From: Gillisella vitis
GTDB taxonomy: Bacteria; Pseudomonadota; Alphaproteobacteria; Rhizobiales; Rhizobiaceae
Assembly: GCF_014204625.1 (NCBI RefSeq)
Contig: NZ_JACHLU010000002.1
Location: 248,001 to 312,000 of the forward strand
Direction of reading: 5' to 3'
Length of the DNA: 64,000 bases
Positions 18,702 through 28,149 of the stretch are shown one piece after another (within the stretch, counting starts at the first letter, position 1; each line of letters opens with the position of its first letter). The position numbers were made by a program, and so were the translations under genes. The notes below the pieces were generated by a model. The model worked only from the letters and a program-made list of their open reading frames with translations. It was not told where the DNA came from and made no database searches.

Positions 18702-18717
18702 TTTATCAAACGGTAAA
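18702..18717. promoter_or_regulatory. Candidate RutR-type operator upstream of preT
   Basis: On the preT strand it reads TTTACCGTTTGATAAA, identical at 13 of 16 positions to the site at 11144-11159. It lies 59-74 bases upstream of the preT start, a good place for repression. The rest of the 286-base divergent gap is AT-rich with no other recognised signal. Confidence 0.5.
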
Positions 18718-18929
18718 AAATAATTTTTCTGCAATGCCGCAATCATTTCAAGTATTTGAAATATAATAGAAATTTTTGATATTTGGCGTTTGGTGCGATT
18801 TTGCTATATGCGCGCATAAACATGACAAAAATAATCATCTATATACTTTACTATTTTAATCATGTTTTGTAAGGTGCAGCTCATCAGGATGGCTGACGCG
18901 CCTCCCACCTCAACAGGAGACGATTGCAA

Positions 18930-19349
18930 ATGGCAAAGCACGGCATGGTCAAAAAGAAGAAAGCGGACAAGCGCGCGGTGATGGCAGCCCCAGTGGATGA
19001 CAAGGGCAATCAGTCGGACATCAAGAGCTTTCTCTATGTTGGCGGGCGTGATTGTCAGGTGGCACACTTGCGCCAGATCGCTACCAATTTCGGTGCCGAG
19101 CTGATCCATCATGACGGCGGTTTGCGCGAGGCGGTGTCGCGCATTGATACCGTGCTTCCCTCGGTCGACTGTGTGTTCTGCCCGATTGACTGTATCAGCC
19201 ATGATGCCTGTCTGCGGGTAAAGACTGGCTGCAAGAAATTTGGCAAGACGTTCATTCCGCTGCGCAATGGCTCGAAATCCAGCCTGGAGCGGGCCTTGCA
19301 GACATTGAATGAACGCTCTGACGCCAATCCGGGAAACAATAGCGCATGA
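18930..19349 (+). CDS. DUF2325-domain protein
   Basis: This 139-residue protein begins with a basic tail (KHGMVKKKKADKRAV) and continues into DUF2325: SFLYVGGRDCQVAHLRQIA, then CVFCPIDCISHDACL. The clustered cysteines suggest metal or redox chemistry, but no function is established. I chose the ATG at 18930 because AGGAGA is 9 bases upstream; an in-frame TTG at 18924 is too close. The next gene overlaps it by four bases, so the two are translated together. Confidence 0.8.
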   Translation: MAKHGMVKKKKADKRAVMAAPVDDKGNQSDIKSFLYVGGRDCQVAHLRQIATNFGAELIHHDGGLREAVSRIDTVLPSVDCVFCPIDCISHDACLRVKTGCKKFGKTFIPLRNGSKSSLERALQTLNERSDANPGNNSA

Positions 19350-19624
19350 GTGAAGTTTACGATAAAAGTTCGATGATTGAGTTGCACAAGCTGATGGATC
19401 AGCCCTGCGATGGGCTGGCAAGCGCCTTTTATGAGCGGATGCTGGATCGAACCATCGTGTCAGAGCATAGCGCCGAGATCATAAAACTGCCCGCCCTGCA
19501 TGAGCGGCCAGTGTCACGCTCAGAGCATCTGGCCAATGGCTTGCGCCGAACGATGGACATGGCCGTTGTGATTGAGTTTCCAAGGCCGCAATGGCTGCGA
19601 AACGCTGATCGGCGCAAAAGCTGA
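19346..19624 (+). CDS. Small protein coupled to the DUF2325 gene
   Basis: This 92-residue protein is not recognised. Its ATGA overlap with the DUF2325 gene shows translational coupling and argues that it is real. It is mildly charged and lacks signal peptide and membrane segments. The end is basic (RPQWLRNADRRKS). A shared role with the DUF2325 protein is the only reasonable inference. Confidence 0.65.
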   Translation: MSEVYDKSSMIELHKLMDQPCDGLASAFYERMLDRTIVSEHSAEIIKLPALHERPVSRSEHLANGLRRTMDMAVVIEFPRPQWLRNADRRKS

Positions 19625-19677
19625 TCATGTCCTGATCCAGAACCACCCTCAAGAGCGCGGTTCTGAATAATCAGAGG

Positions 19678-20385
19678 TTATTCGCCAACAAATTTACCTT
19701 CAATGGCAAAGACGCGATTCGATCTGCGGCCTTCTGCAACGGGCTTGATCGCTTCCGATTGAATGCCAAAGACCCCAAAAGCAAAGCTTGTTTCAGCAAT
19801 TCCGCCGCCGGTGACTGTCTCGACATTGTCAGCCGTTGCTACGGCGGTTACCACGAGATAGGGTTTGTTTTTAGGCAGGATCAATTTTTTGCAATCATCG
19901 GCGACGTTATTCAGGATCCAGTCCTCTGGTGAGACAGAACTCCCAGAGTAAACACGCTTGATAGAATAACTGGAAACCTTGATTTTTGTGTAGGGCTGAG
20001 ACAATTCCTTGCCCAGTACGGTGACTTTAATTCTGACAGGAGAAAGCGAGTCCTCGACAATTTCGGTGCTGGGTACCCTGTCGCTGCGCATCTCTTTGAT
20101 AGCGAGCTGTTGAGACGTATCGTGCTCACAAATCTGTTTGAAATAAAAGCCACCCGAGCCGTTTTTGACAGCTCGATAAATACCAGGAGTGCTGATATTG
20201 TTGCCCGTGAAGGGATCAACAGAAATAGCTTCTTCGCCAAGTACCTTTTTGGCAACAGATTTTTCGACCCGGAGTGTTACGGATTTCACCACCTCTGGCC
20301 GGTATTTTTGGGAGGTTGTATCACAGCCGGCCAAGAGTGAGGCAGCGGCTATAACAACGGAAGTCTTCACAACGAAGTTTTTCAT
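19678..20385 (-). CDS. Putative lipoprotein
   Basis: This 235-residue protein starts MKNFVVKTSVVIAAASLLAG followed by C, a clear lipobox with the lipidated cysteine at about residue 21. GAGGGG lies 5 bases before the ATG at 20385. A longer open frame up to 20664 runs through the inverted two-hairpin repeat and is rejected. The mature part contains GNNISTPGIYRAVKNGSGGF and is otherwise unrecognised. It should be anchored in the envelope. Confidence 0.75.
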   Translation of the reverse strand: MKNFVVKTSVVIAAASLLAGCDTTSQKYRPEVVKSVTLRVEKSVAKKVLGEEAISVDPFTGNNISTPGIYRAVKNGSGGFYFKQICEHDTSQQLAIKEMRSDRVPSTEIVEDSLSPVRIKVTVLGKELSQPYTKIKVSSYSIKRVYSGSSVSPEDWILNNVADDCKKLILPKNKPYLVVTAVATADNVETVTGGGIAETSFAFGVFGIQSEAIKPVAEGRRSNRVFAIEGKFVGE

Positions 20386-20483
20386 TTTTTCCCCTCGGAA
20401 AGCTATTGCCCAATTTTCCGTTTGCGTAGCTCCATGAATACTATTGGCATTTTTGAATATGCACGTGTATTGCCTGACTTTAC

Positions 20484-20582
20484 GAGAGTCTGTCAGGCTT
20501 AGATTGAACCAGACAGACTCTCGAGTTCTTTGTTTTCGTTTGTTTTTTGGGAAAACCGAATTCCACTTTTCCCTGACAGACT
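20484..20582 (-). repeat. Composite two-hairpin interspersed repeat, copy 2 (inverted)
   Basis: Hairpin B has arms GAGAGTCTGTC/GACAGACTCTC (20484-20522). Hairpin A follows as TTTTGGGAAAACCG to CTTTTCCCTGACAGAC. Read on the minus strand it aligns along its length with 3299-3397. It occupies the middle of the 350-base gap 20386-20736; the rest of that gap shows nothing recognisable. Confidence 0.8.
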
Positions 20583-20736
20583 TTAATCTACGCGCTGATG
20601 AGTATAGGTGGAGGGGTGGGGAATATGCAACCTGTGGCGACATTTTTTTACAGCAGGCAGGCATTGACCGGGCATGGTCAAATCGTCTCTTCCGATACGG
20701 CTGACTGAGCAGGCTACTGGCCCAAAGACCCCATGC

Positions 20737-21093
20737 TCATGCCAAAGCACCAAGCGCCAGAAGCAGCCAGCCGATCATCAGCATCACGCCGCCGGTTGGG
20801 GCCGCCATGGGAAACAGGCTGTTGCCAGTATATTGCTTGTAGACCAGATCCCCACAAAACAGCAGCACGCCCAGAGCGATGACAAGGCCGGCGAGTGTTG
20901 CGGTTTTGACTTTCTCATGGGCGAGGTAAAGCGCCAGCACGGCAGGCGCATGGGCAAGGGCTATGCTGGAGGCCGGTGCCAGAAGATTGCTGGCACCTGT
21001 CACATGGGCGGCGGCGGCGGCCAGACCCACGCCGCAGGCCCCAAACAGGCCCGATAGGATCAGCAGGAGAGGGCGCAAACCTTGGAGGCGCAT
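20737..21093 (-). CDS. DUF423 family membrane protein
   Basis: This 118-residue protein has four hydrophobic helices and the DUF423 look: LILSGLFGACGVGLAAAAAH at the start and FPMAAPTGGVMLMIGWLLLA at the end. Its function is unknown in the family. It follows the truncated haemoglobin gene after two bases, so they form an operon. Confidence 0.85.
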   Translation of the reverse strand: MRLQGLRPLLLILSGLFGACGVGLAAAAAHVTGASNLLAPASSIALAHAPAVLALYLAHEKVKTATLAGLVIALGVLLFCGDLVYKQYTGNSLFPMAAPTGGVMLMIGWLLLALGALA

Positions 21094-21095
21094 TG

Positions 21096-21491
21096 TTACT
21101 CTTCCTTGTTTTGCATGTGATGGGCCAGCTTTTCAATCGGTGCCCAGATGATGTCGCGCAGCTTTTCATGGGCAATGGTTTCATCCATGGCACGACGAAA
21201 GCATAGCAGCCATTCATCGCGCTCCTGCGGCCCGATCTCGGCAACAAAATGGCGGCGGCGTAGCATCGGATGGCCGCGTTTTTCCATGTAGACAGGCGGT
21301 CCACCAAGATAGCCGGTCAGATAATCATAAAATTTTTCTTCGCTGTCGGTCAGATCCGGTGGGTGAATGGCACGGCAGCGTGCGGCCTCCGGCAAGGTGT
21401 CCATCAGGTGATAGAAGCGTTGGCATAGCGCCTTTACCGTCGCATCGCCGCCAATCGCTTCGTAGAGTGTGATGGTTTGTCCGTCGCTCAC
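21096..21491 (-). CDS. Group II truncated haemoglobin
   Basis: This 131-residue globin has the group II pattern YEAIGGDATVKALCQRFYHL, then FYDYLTGYLGGPPVYMEKRG, then HPMLRRRHF with the haem-binding histidine, and DEWLLCF with the distal tryptophan. Such proteins bind O2 or NO and are linked to nitrosative or oxidative stress. It shares an operon with the DUF423 gene. A role in NO defence is family knowledge and has no local support here. Confidence 0.92.
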   Translation of the reverse strand: MSDGQTITLYEAIGGDATVKALCQRFYHLMDTLPEAARCRAIHPPDLTDSEEKFYDYLTGYLGGPPVYMEKRGHPMLRRRHFVAEIGPQERDEWLLCFRRAMDETIAHEKLRDIIWAPIEKLAHHMQNKEE

Positions 21492-21593
21492 GTCTTGCCC
21501 TCAATGATGTCTCTCCATATTGCGCTTTTGGCGTGCGCAATCAACAGGGCAGGGCAGGCTGTGGCAATCGGGCACAGCCTTTCGTATGACGTG

Positions 21594-22493
21594 TTATGCC
21601 GCAACGCTTCGGAAAAACTGTATGCTGGCGGCAACGGCTCCGGGAATTTCCGTGGTGTGATTTCCCTGGATCACATCTGATGTGATGATGACATTGTTGG
21701 CCTGGGCGCGTTTCAGCAGCAGATCAATGCCGTCATCAAAATGGGTTTCTTCGGATGCGTGCAGCAGCAGGGTCGGGCATTTGAAACTATGCGCGTAGCA
21801 GAGGGCACTGCGAACCTCAAATTCATGGGGTTTGCTGTCGTCAAAACGAATGTCGTCAGGATAACGGTCGAAGAAGCGAAAGGCGTTCGGATTGCCGGAG
21901 ATCGGCACGCTGGCGCGAAACCGATGCGTGCTCATGGAGGACAGCATCGCCAGGGCACCGCCAACACTGTGGCCCGCCAGAAACACCCGTTTCGGGTCTA
22001 CTCCGGGCAAATGGGACAGGCGCTCACCGGCCGCCAGCACGTCGTCGACTTCATCATAAAAACCGGAGAAAATACCCATCTGGCCATTTTCACCGCGTAA
22101 AGATGGCATCATCACCACATAGCCTGCATCCGCATAGGCCTGCATTGGCTCCCATTGGCCAGCGCCCATGGCATTGCCACCATGCAGGAACAGCACGGCG
22201 GGTTTCAGCTTTTTCTCACGTTTGTATCTGGAAACCCACGCAGCCATATTGAGCTGGCCGCCCCGGCCAGAGCGATAAAATATGCGGTCTGCACCACTGG
22301 GCGCATCCAATGGTTCATATTTATCCGGGGCAGGGCCTTTTTGCAGCAGGTGGGTGCGAAAATGCTCGCGCACTTTCATGTAATCATGATGCAGCAAGCG
22401 GGGCTGATCTGGCACGTCAAAAGCCTTCGCCATGGAAGGTAGCGCGCACGCCGCCGCTATCCCGGTCAAAACCGTTCTGCGTGTCAGTTTCAT
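21594..22493 (-). CDS. Exported alpha/beta hydrolase (probable Tat substrate)
   Basis: This 299-residue protein starts MKLTRRTVLTGIAAACALPS, a twin-arginine-like signal peptide. The hydrolase fold shows the oxyanion phrase VLFLHGGNAMG, the nucleophile elbow GHSVGGAL (serine), and a late histidine in IQGNHTTEIPG. The domain is closest to dienelactone hydrolase/peptidase S9-type esterases. The ATG at 22493 is chosen because the upstream extension lacks protein character. Substrate unknown. Confidence 0.85.
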   Translation of the reverse strand: MKLTRRTVLTGIAAACALPSMAKAFDVPDQPRLLHHDYMKVREHFRTHLLQKGPAPDKYEPLDAPSGADRIFYRSGRGGQLNMAAWVSRYKREKKLKPAVLFLHGGNAMGAGQWEPMQAYADAGYVVMMPSLRGENGQMGIFSGFYDEVDDVLAAGERLSHLPGVDPKRVFLAGHSVGGALAMLSSMSTHRFRASVPISGNPNAFRFFDRYPDDIRFDDSKPHEFEVRSALCYAHSFKCPTLLLHASEETHFDDGIDLLLKRAQANNVIITSDVIQGNHTTEIPGAVAASIQFFRSVAA

Positions 22494-22625
22494 GACGTTA
22501 CCACTGTCTGATCTCATTAAACCAACCAACCCCATATAATGATTGATTCTGAGTATTGCCCTTATCCTGCTGCCCAACCAAAACAACTTTTGTTGACCGC
22601 ACACTTCCCGGCAAGACAGTGCAAT

Positions 22626-22658
22626 CACCGTCGTGCGTTTGATAAACCCACGACGGTG
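22626..22658 (-). terminator. Hairpin downstream of the chemoreceptor gene
   Basis: CACCGTCGTG and CACGACGGTG form a perfect 10-bp stem with a 13-base loop, six bases past the chemoreceptor stop. No U-run follows, so termination is only likely. Confidence 0.5.
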
Positions 22659-22663
22659 TCAGG

Positions 22664-24367
22664 TCATGCCGCGCGGGCTTTGTCGTGTTGACGGCTTGTG
22701 TGGCCTGCTCCGGTCTCTGTGTCGGACAGTTTGAACTGGCCAATCAGCTCCACCAGCTTGTTGCTTTCCGACGCCAGTGTTGAGGCGGCGGCGCTGCTTT
22801 GCTCGACCATGGCGGCATTCTGCTGTGTGGTCTGGTCCATGCTGTTGACGGCGCTGTTAACCTCGCCCAAGCCTGTGGCCTGTTCACGGGCAGCGGTGGA
22901 AATGGCGACAATATGGTCGTTGACCTCGACAATCAGCGCGCTGATTGCCGTCAGCGCATTGCCGGTGTCGCTGACCAATTTTACGCCGCTGGCCACTTCT
23001 GTGGTGGAGTTCTGAATCAGATCCTTGATTTCCTTGGCGGCCTTGGCAGAGCGCTGGGCCAGTTCGCGCACTTCCTGCGCCACCACGGCAAAGCCGCGGC
23101 CTGCCTCGCCAGCGCGGGCGGCCTCTACCCCCGCGTTGAGCGCCAGCAAATTGGTCTGGAAGGCGATTTCGTCAATCACGCTGATAATATTGGAGATTTT
23201 CGAAGAGCTGTCCTCAATTCTGCTCATGGCATCCACCGCCTGCGCAACAACGCCGCCAGACGCTTCCGCATTGGCCTTGGCTTTGGCCGCAACAGTCCGC
23301 GCATCCTGTGCGCGCTGGGCTGAGGAATTGACGTTGGCGGTGACCTCATCAAGGGCTGCGGCTGTTTCTTCAAGGTTTGCGGCCTGTGATTCGGTTCGGC
23401 GCGACAGATCGTTGACGCCCTGGCTGATTTCGCGGGTGCCTTCGCTCATCACAAGGGTGCTGTTGGCGATCAGCCTGAATGTATCGCCGAGCTGAGAGAC
23501 GGAGCGATTGAGATCATGGCGCAAAAACTCGAAATCGGGTGCAAAAGGTTTGGTCAGCTGGAAGGCGAAGTCACCGGAACACAGGCGTTTCAGACTGTCT
23601 CCCAGTTGGGAGACAGTCTCGACCCTTGCCGTCACATCTGTGGCAAATTTCACCACTTTGACGACTTTGCCATCCATGTCGAGGATGGGATTGTAGGAGG
23701 CGGCAATGATGACTGTGCGACCGTCCTTGGTGACGCGCTTGAATTCGGCGGCCTGATATTGACCTTGTGAAAGTTTTTTCCAGAAATCCCGATATTCTTC
23801 TGAAGCGGCATAGTCCCGCGTGACGAACATGCTGTGGTTTTTCCCACGGATTTCCTCCAGCCGATAACCCAGCGTGTTCAGGAAATTTTCATTGGCATTC
23901 ATGATCTCGCCGGTCACCGTGAACTCTATGATCGCCTGAGAGCGGCTGATGGCGACCATCTGGGCGGCATAATCCATATTGAGCAGGCGCTCTTTGGCGT
24001 CGGCCCACTCCACAACAAAACCATAGGACTTGCCGGATTTGGTGAGGGGGGTCACCAGAAGATCGAAAATGCGCGAGCCAACTCTGATGGTGGCATTGTG
24101 GCGCTGTTTGAGTGCTGCCAGCATGGCGCGTTGATGGGAAGGGTTCTTGTGAAAGACGTCAATGTTGCTGCCAATCAGGGTTGATACGCTAAAGCGCGGC
24201 AGCTCTTTTTTCAGATCGCTTTCCGCTTCTTTCAGCAGCTCCATGACGGATGGATTCATATACGTGATGTTAAGATTCGCGTCGGCAACCATCAGATTGG
24301 CTTTGACGGCGTCCAGAGCCAGCAGCTTGCTCGTTGTCTTCGCACTTACAAGTCCATCGAAACCCAT
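22664..24367 (-). CDS. Soluble PAS-domain methyl-accepting chemotaxis protein
   Basis: This protein of about 567 residues has no membrane helix. Two PAS domains (about 20-120 and 130-250) precede a HAMP-like link and a full signalling hairpin with the tip [20 protein letters not shown]. It should sense an intracellular cue, perhaps redox or energy state, and signal through CheA/CheW. AGGAG is followed after 7 bases by the ATG at 24367; the ATG at 24373 is too close. The C-terminus lacks a CheR-docking pentapeptide. Confidence 0.92.
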   Translation of the reverse strand: MGFDGLVSAKTTSKLLALDAVKANLMVADANLNITYMNPSVMELLKEAESDLKKELPRFSVSTLIGSNIDVFHKNPSHQRAMLAALKQRHNATIRVGSRIFDLLVTPLTKSGKSYGFVVEWADAKERLLNMDYAAQMVAISRSQAIIEFTVTGEIMNANENFLNTLGYRLEEIRGKNHSMFVTRDYAASEEYRDFWKKLSQGQYQAAEFKRVTKDGRTVIIAASYNPILDMDGKVVKVVKFATDVTARVETVSQLGDSLKRLCSGDFAFQLTKPFAPDFEFLRHDLNRSVSQLGDTFRLIANSTLVMSEGTREISQGVNDLSRRTESQAANLEETAAALDEVTANVNSSAQRAQDARTVAAKAKANAEASGGVVAQAVDAMSRIEDSSSKISNIISVIDEIAFQTNLLALNAGVEAARAGEAGRGFAVVAQEVRELAQRSAKAAKEIKDLIQNSTTEVASGVKLVSDTGNALTAISALIVEVNDHIVAISTAAREQATGLGEVNSAVNSMDQTTQQNAAMVEQSSAAASTLASESNKLVELIGQFKLSDTETGAGHTSRQHDKARAA

Positions 24368-24729
24368 TCCCATGCTCCTCTGTTTTCGCTCCCGGCACCG
24401 GTACCGCGATGTATATGCGTCTTTTGCAATAAGTAGACAAAAAGTCCGAATAAAGTGCTAATTTAGTTTTTTGTATTTTTAGGGCATGTGCATTGAATGC
24501 GATCCTGCAAGTACCGACGTGCGCCCATAATTTGTGCAACTGCTTTTATTCTGCATTCTCGCATCGCGCGCACTTATGAGGTTATGCTTATATTTGCAGT
24601 AAGCGCCCAGTTTTTCAGCGACGGGCGATTGATTTTTGCCGTTTAAAATATTTTGATCGAATTGTGCACGCTTCTTGCATTGCTGAACACGTTGTATTCA
24701 TATGGACAAAAATAAGGGGGATAGCGCCA
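24368..24729. other. Divergent intergenic region without recognised gene
   Basis: This 362-base AT-rich gap separates the leftward chemoreceptor gene from the rightward ATP-grasp operon and must carry both promoters. I see AAGGGGG at about 24714-24720 as the ribosome site of the next gene, and no convincing operator, repeat or RNA. Confidence 0.5.
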
Positions 24730-26139
24730 TTGGCATTTGATGAAATGATCAAGGCGGACGGCAGTCCGCGTGGGCCATATGACAAGTTTTTTGAGTGGTA
24801 CTCCAGTCAGGATCCCAAGCATCTGATTGCGAAATCGCGGGATGCGGAAACCATTTTCAGAAAAACCGGCATTACATTTGCCGTTTACGGCCATGAGGAT
24901 TCGTCTGAAAAACTGATCCCTTTCGATCTGATTCCGCGTATCATCTCGGCGCAGGAATGGCGCAAACTGGCGCAGGGCATTGAGCAGCGCGTGCTGGCGC
25001 TCAACGCCTTTCTCGATGACATTTATCACAAGCAGGAGATCATCAAGGCAGGCCGCATTCCCCGCGAGCTGATTGAAAAGAACGATGCCTTTCTGCCGGA
25101 AATGATCGGTTTTCGCCCGCCCGGTGGGGTCTACACCCACATTGTCGGCACCGATATTGTCCGCACGGGCGAGGGTGAGTTTTACGTGCTGGAAGACAAT
25201 GCCCGGACGCCCTCTGGCGTCAGCTATATGCTGGAAAACCGCGAAACCATGATGCAGATGTTTCCTGAGCTGTTTCAGGCCAACAAAGTGCAGCGGGTGG
25301 AAGATTATCCCTATCTCTTGCGTCAATCTTTGGCATCATTGGCACCTCCGGGTTGCAAGGGCAAGCCGCGCGTGGCGGTGCTGACCCCCGGCATCTACAA
25401 TTCCGCCTATTATGAGCACTCCTTCCTGGCCGACATGATGGGTGTGGAACTGGTGGAGGGCTCGGACCTGAGGGTGATTGACGGTAAGGTGAAAATGCGC
25501 ACCACCCGCGGCTATGAGGCCATTGATGTGCTCTATCGCCGTGTTGATGATGATTATCTCGACCCGCTGACCTTCCGGCCAGACAGCGCCCTTGGCGTTC
25601 CGGGAATTATGGATGTCTATCGCGCCGGCAATATCACCATTGCCAATGCGCCAGGCACCGGCATTTCCGACGATAAGGCGATCTACTCCTATATGCCTGA
25701 AATCGTTGAGTTCTATACGGGCCGCAAAGCCATTCTGGAGAATGTGCCGACGTGGCGCTGTTCGGAGGCCGACAGCCTGAAATATGTGCTGGAGCATCTG
25801 GAAGAACTGGTGGTGAAAGAAGTGCATGGCTCCGGCGGCTACGGCATGTTGGTTGGCCCCACCGCTTCCAAAAAGGAGCGGGCGGTTTTTGCTGAAAAGC
25901 TGAAGATGCGCCCGAGCAATTACATTGCCCAGCCGACCCTGTCTCTCTCCACGGTGCCGATTCTGGTCAACAAGGGCATAGCACCCCGGCATGTGGACCT
26001 GCGTCCTTACGTGCTGGTGTCAGATAAAGTGCAGATCATTCCCGGTGGCTTGACCCGTGTGGCGCTCAAACAGGGATCGCTGGTGGTGAATTCCAGCCAG
26101 GGCGGCGGCACCAAGGATACGTGGGTACTGGAGGACTGA
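24730..26139 (+). CDS. Circularly permuted ATP-grasp protein
   Basis: This 469-residue protein begins at TTG 24730 (MAFDEMIKADGSPRGPYDKF), with AAGGGGG 9 bases upstream; a GTG at 24664 is in frame but lacks a ribosome site. Family phrases are YVLEDNARTPSGVSYMLENR, LVVKEVHGSGGYGMLVGP and VDLRPYVL. Circularly permuted ATP-grasp enzymes are predicted to form amide bonds with ATP. It is followed by alpha-E and transglutaminase genes, a conserved trio proposed to build and cut an unknown peptide modification. Confidence 0.9.
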   Translation: MAFDEMIKADGSPRGPYDKFFEWYSSQDPKHLIAKSRDAETIFRKTGITFAVYGHEDSSEKLIPFDLIPRIISAQEWRKLAQGIEQRVLALNAFLDDIYHKQEIIKAGRIPRELIEKNDAFLPEMIGFRPPGGVYTHIVGTDIVRTGEGEFYVLEDNARTPSGVSYMLENRETMMQMFPELFQANKVQRVEDYPYLLRQSLASLAPPGCKGKPRVAVLTPGIYNSAYYEHSFLADMMGVELVEGSDLRVIDGKVKMRTTRGYEAIDVLYRRVDDDYLDPLTFRPDSALGVPGIMDVYRAGNITIANAPGTGISDDKAIYSYMPEIVEFYTGRKAILENVPTWRCSEADSLKYVLEHLEELVVKEVHGSGGYGMLVGPTASKKERAVFAEKLKMRPSNYIAQPTLSLSTVPILVNKGIAPRHVDLRPYVLVSDKVQIIPGGLTRVALKQGSLVVNSSQGGGTKDTWVLED

Positions 26140-26144
26140 TGGTT

Positions 26145-27086
26145 ATGCTCGGAAGAACGGCAAACGGGCTCTACTGGATGTTCCGGTATATTGAGCGCGC
26201 AGAAAATATTGCCCGTCTGGTGGATGCAGGATTGCGGGTGTCTCTGACCCGCTCCGGTGCCACGGACGAGGACTGGGGTGGTGTGCTGCAAAGTGGCGAT
26301 GTGCATGATATTTACATGGAAAAATACGCCAAAGTCACAGCCGCAGATGCAATTGATTTTCTGCTGCGCGACAAAAGCAATCCCTCCAGCGTGATGTCTT
26401 GCGTGGAGGCGGCGCGCAACAACGCGCGCATGGTGCGCACAGCTTTGACACGGGAAACCTGGGAAGCCACCAACGAATGCTGGATCGAGATGAAGCAGCT
26501 TTTGGCGCGGCGGCTGAAATCTGCCGACCTGCCGGAAACCATTGACACGGTGAAACGCAGGGCAGGGCTGATCCGTGGTGCCTTCCACGGCTCGATGTTG
26601 CGCAATGAGATCTACAATTTTGCCCGCATTGGCACATTTGTGGAGCGGGCGGATAACACCAGCCGTATTCTGGATGTGAAATATTACGTGCTGCTGCCTG
26701 CGGTGACGCAGGTCGGCTCGTCGCTGGACAATATCCAGTGGGAATCGATTCTGCGCTCGGTCTCGGCCCATCGGTCTTATCGCTGGGTTTATGATGGCGA
26801 ATATCTGGCCTCCAATATCGCCGATTTTCTGATCCTGAACGGTCAGATGCCACGGTCTCTGGCCTATTCTTATGAAAAGATTGTCAGCAATCTGGGCTAT
26901 ATTGGCAAGGAATATGGCGAGCGTTTGCCCGCCCATAAAACGGCGGATGACATTCGTGCATCGCTGAATTCCACCAATATTGCCCAGATCATGGATCAGG
27001 GCCTGCACGAGTTTCTCGATAATTTCATTGCTCTCAACAACAAGCTGGGACAGGAAATTACCGAGGGCTACCGGTTCTACAGTTGA
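26145..27086 (+). CDS. Alpha-E domain protein
   Basis: This 313-residue protein is nearly all helical and starts MLGRTANGLYWMFRYIERAE, the usual opening of the family. GGAGGA lies 9 bases before the ATG at 26145, which I prefer to the ATG at 26139. It is the second gene of the ATP-grasp/alpha-E/transglutaminase trio. The biochemical role is unknown; a partner or scaffold for the ATP-grasp enzyme is the common proposal. Confidence 0.9.
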   Translation: MLGRTANGLYWMFRYIERAENIARLVDAGLRVSLTRSGATDEDWGGVLQSGDVHDIYMEKYAKVTAADAIDFLLRDKSNPSSVMSCVEAARNNARMVRTALTRETWEATNECWIEMKQLLARRLKSADLPETIDTVKRRAGLIRGAFHGSMLRNEIYNFARIGTFVERADNTSRILDVKYYVLLPAVTQVGSSLDNIQWESILRSVSAHRSYRWVYDGEYLASNIADFLILNGQMPRSLAYSYEKIVSNLGYIGKEYGERLPAHKTADDIRASLNSTNIAQIMDQGLHEFLDNFIALNNKLGQEITEGYRFYS

Positions 27087-27102
27087 GGCGGGGCACATAA
27101 GA

Positions 27103-27927
27103 ATGCGATTGAAAATCAACCATGTGACTGAATATACCTATGATGAGCCGGTGCAGTTTTCGCTGCAACGCTTAAGGCTGACGCCAATTGAGGGGCCGGG
27201 TCTCAAGGTTTTGTCCTGGAATATCGCCGTGGATGGGGCCAAGGTCGAGGCCGGTTTTAACGATCAGTTCGGTAATCATACCCATCTGGTCTCCTACGAG
27301 GGCGAAAGCCGTTCTGTGCGGATCGTGGCATCCGGCATGGTGGAAACAGAAGACCGTGCCGGGGTTTATGGCCCACACACCGGCTATGTGCCGCTCTGGC
27401 TTTTCCTGCGGGATACGCCGCGCACCAAGGCGGGCAAGCTGACCCGCGAGTTGGTGAAGGCTCTTGAGGGCGATACTGATCTGGCCAAAATGCATGATAT
27501 GATGGGCAAGCTACACGCTCAGGTGCGTTATGAACCGGGCGTGACCAACACCGAAACCACCGCCGAGCAGGCACTGGAAGCGGGCACAGGTGTTTGTCAG
27601 GATCACGCCCATATTACCATCGCGGCTGCACGGCTGATGGGTTTTCCAGCCCGCTATGTCTCGGGCTATCTGATGATGGATGAGGTGGTGGAACAGGTTG
27701 CAACCCACGCCTGGGCCGAAATCAATCTTCCCGGTCTTGGCTGGGTGGGCTTTGATGCTGCCAACAATGTTTGCCCGGACGAGCGCTATGTGCGTTTGGC
27801 AACGGGGCTTTGCTATGCTGATGCCGCTCCGATTTCGGGGATGCGAATTGGCGTGGCGGGGGAGAAAATGTCTGTTGTGGTGACGGTGGCAGAACAGGGC
27901 CAAAGCCAGTCTCAAACGCAGTCATAG
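27103..27927 (+). CDS. Transglutaminase-like cysteine protease-fold protein
   Basis: This 274-residue protein starts MRLKINHVTEYTYDEPVQFS, the N-terminal domain of bacterial transglutaminase-like proteins. The catalytic triad is visible: Cys in GTGVCQDHAHI, His in THAWAEINLP and Asp in GFDAANN. The ATG at 27103 is 17 bases after the alpha-E stop. It probably cleaves or transfers an amide bond made by its ATP-grasp partner. The tail QGQSQSQTQS is low complexity. Confidence 0.92.
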   Translation: MRLKINHVTEYTYDEPVQFSLQRLRLTPIEGPGLKVLSWNIAVDGAKVEAGFNDQFGNHTHLVSYEGESRSVRIVASGMVETEDRAGVYGPHTGYVPLWLFLRDTPRTKAGKLTRELVKALEGDTDLAKMHDMMGKLHAQVRYEPGVTNTETTAEQALEAGTGVCQDHAHITIAAARLMGFPARYVSGYLMMDEVVEQVATHAWAEINLPGLGWVGFDAANNVCPDERYVRLATGLCYADAAPISGMRIGVAGEKMSVVVTVAEQGQSQSQTQS

Positions 27928-28149
27928 AACAGATGACAGAAAAGCGGTCCCGGTATTCTTAAAAACCGGGACTGCTTTTGCCTCAGAACCGTACATGCGA
28001 CGAAGGCCCATAGAGATATGGAGTCGCACATCAGGCCCGGTTTCACGTTCAATCATGGAGTAGAAAATCGGCGGCCACCATCATCACGATAAGCGATTCC
28101 TCTTTGCGCAAAGATCGGTTAAGCTCTGTTGCAAATCAGGGCAAGCAGC

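Noticed and set aside
20386..20664. N-terminal extension of the lipoprotein gene
   Set aside because: The extension translates the two-hairpin repeat; a lipobox signal and ribosome site mark the start at 20385.
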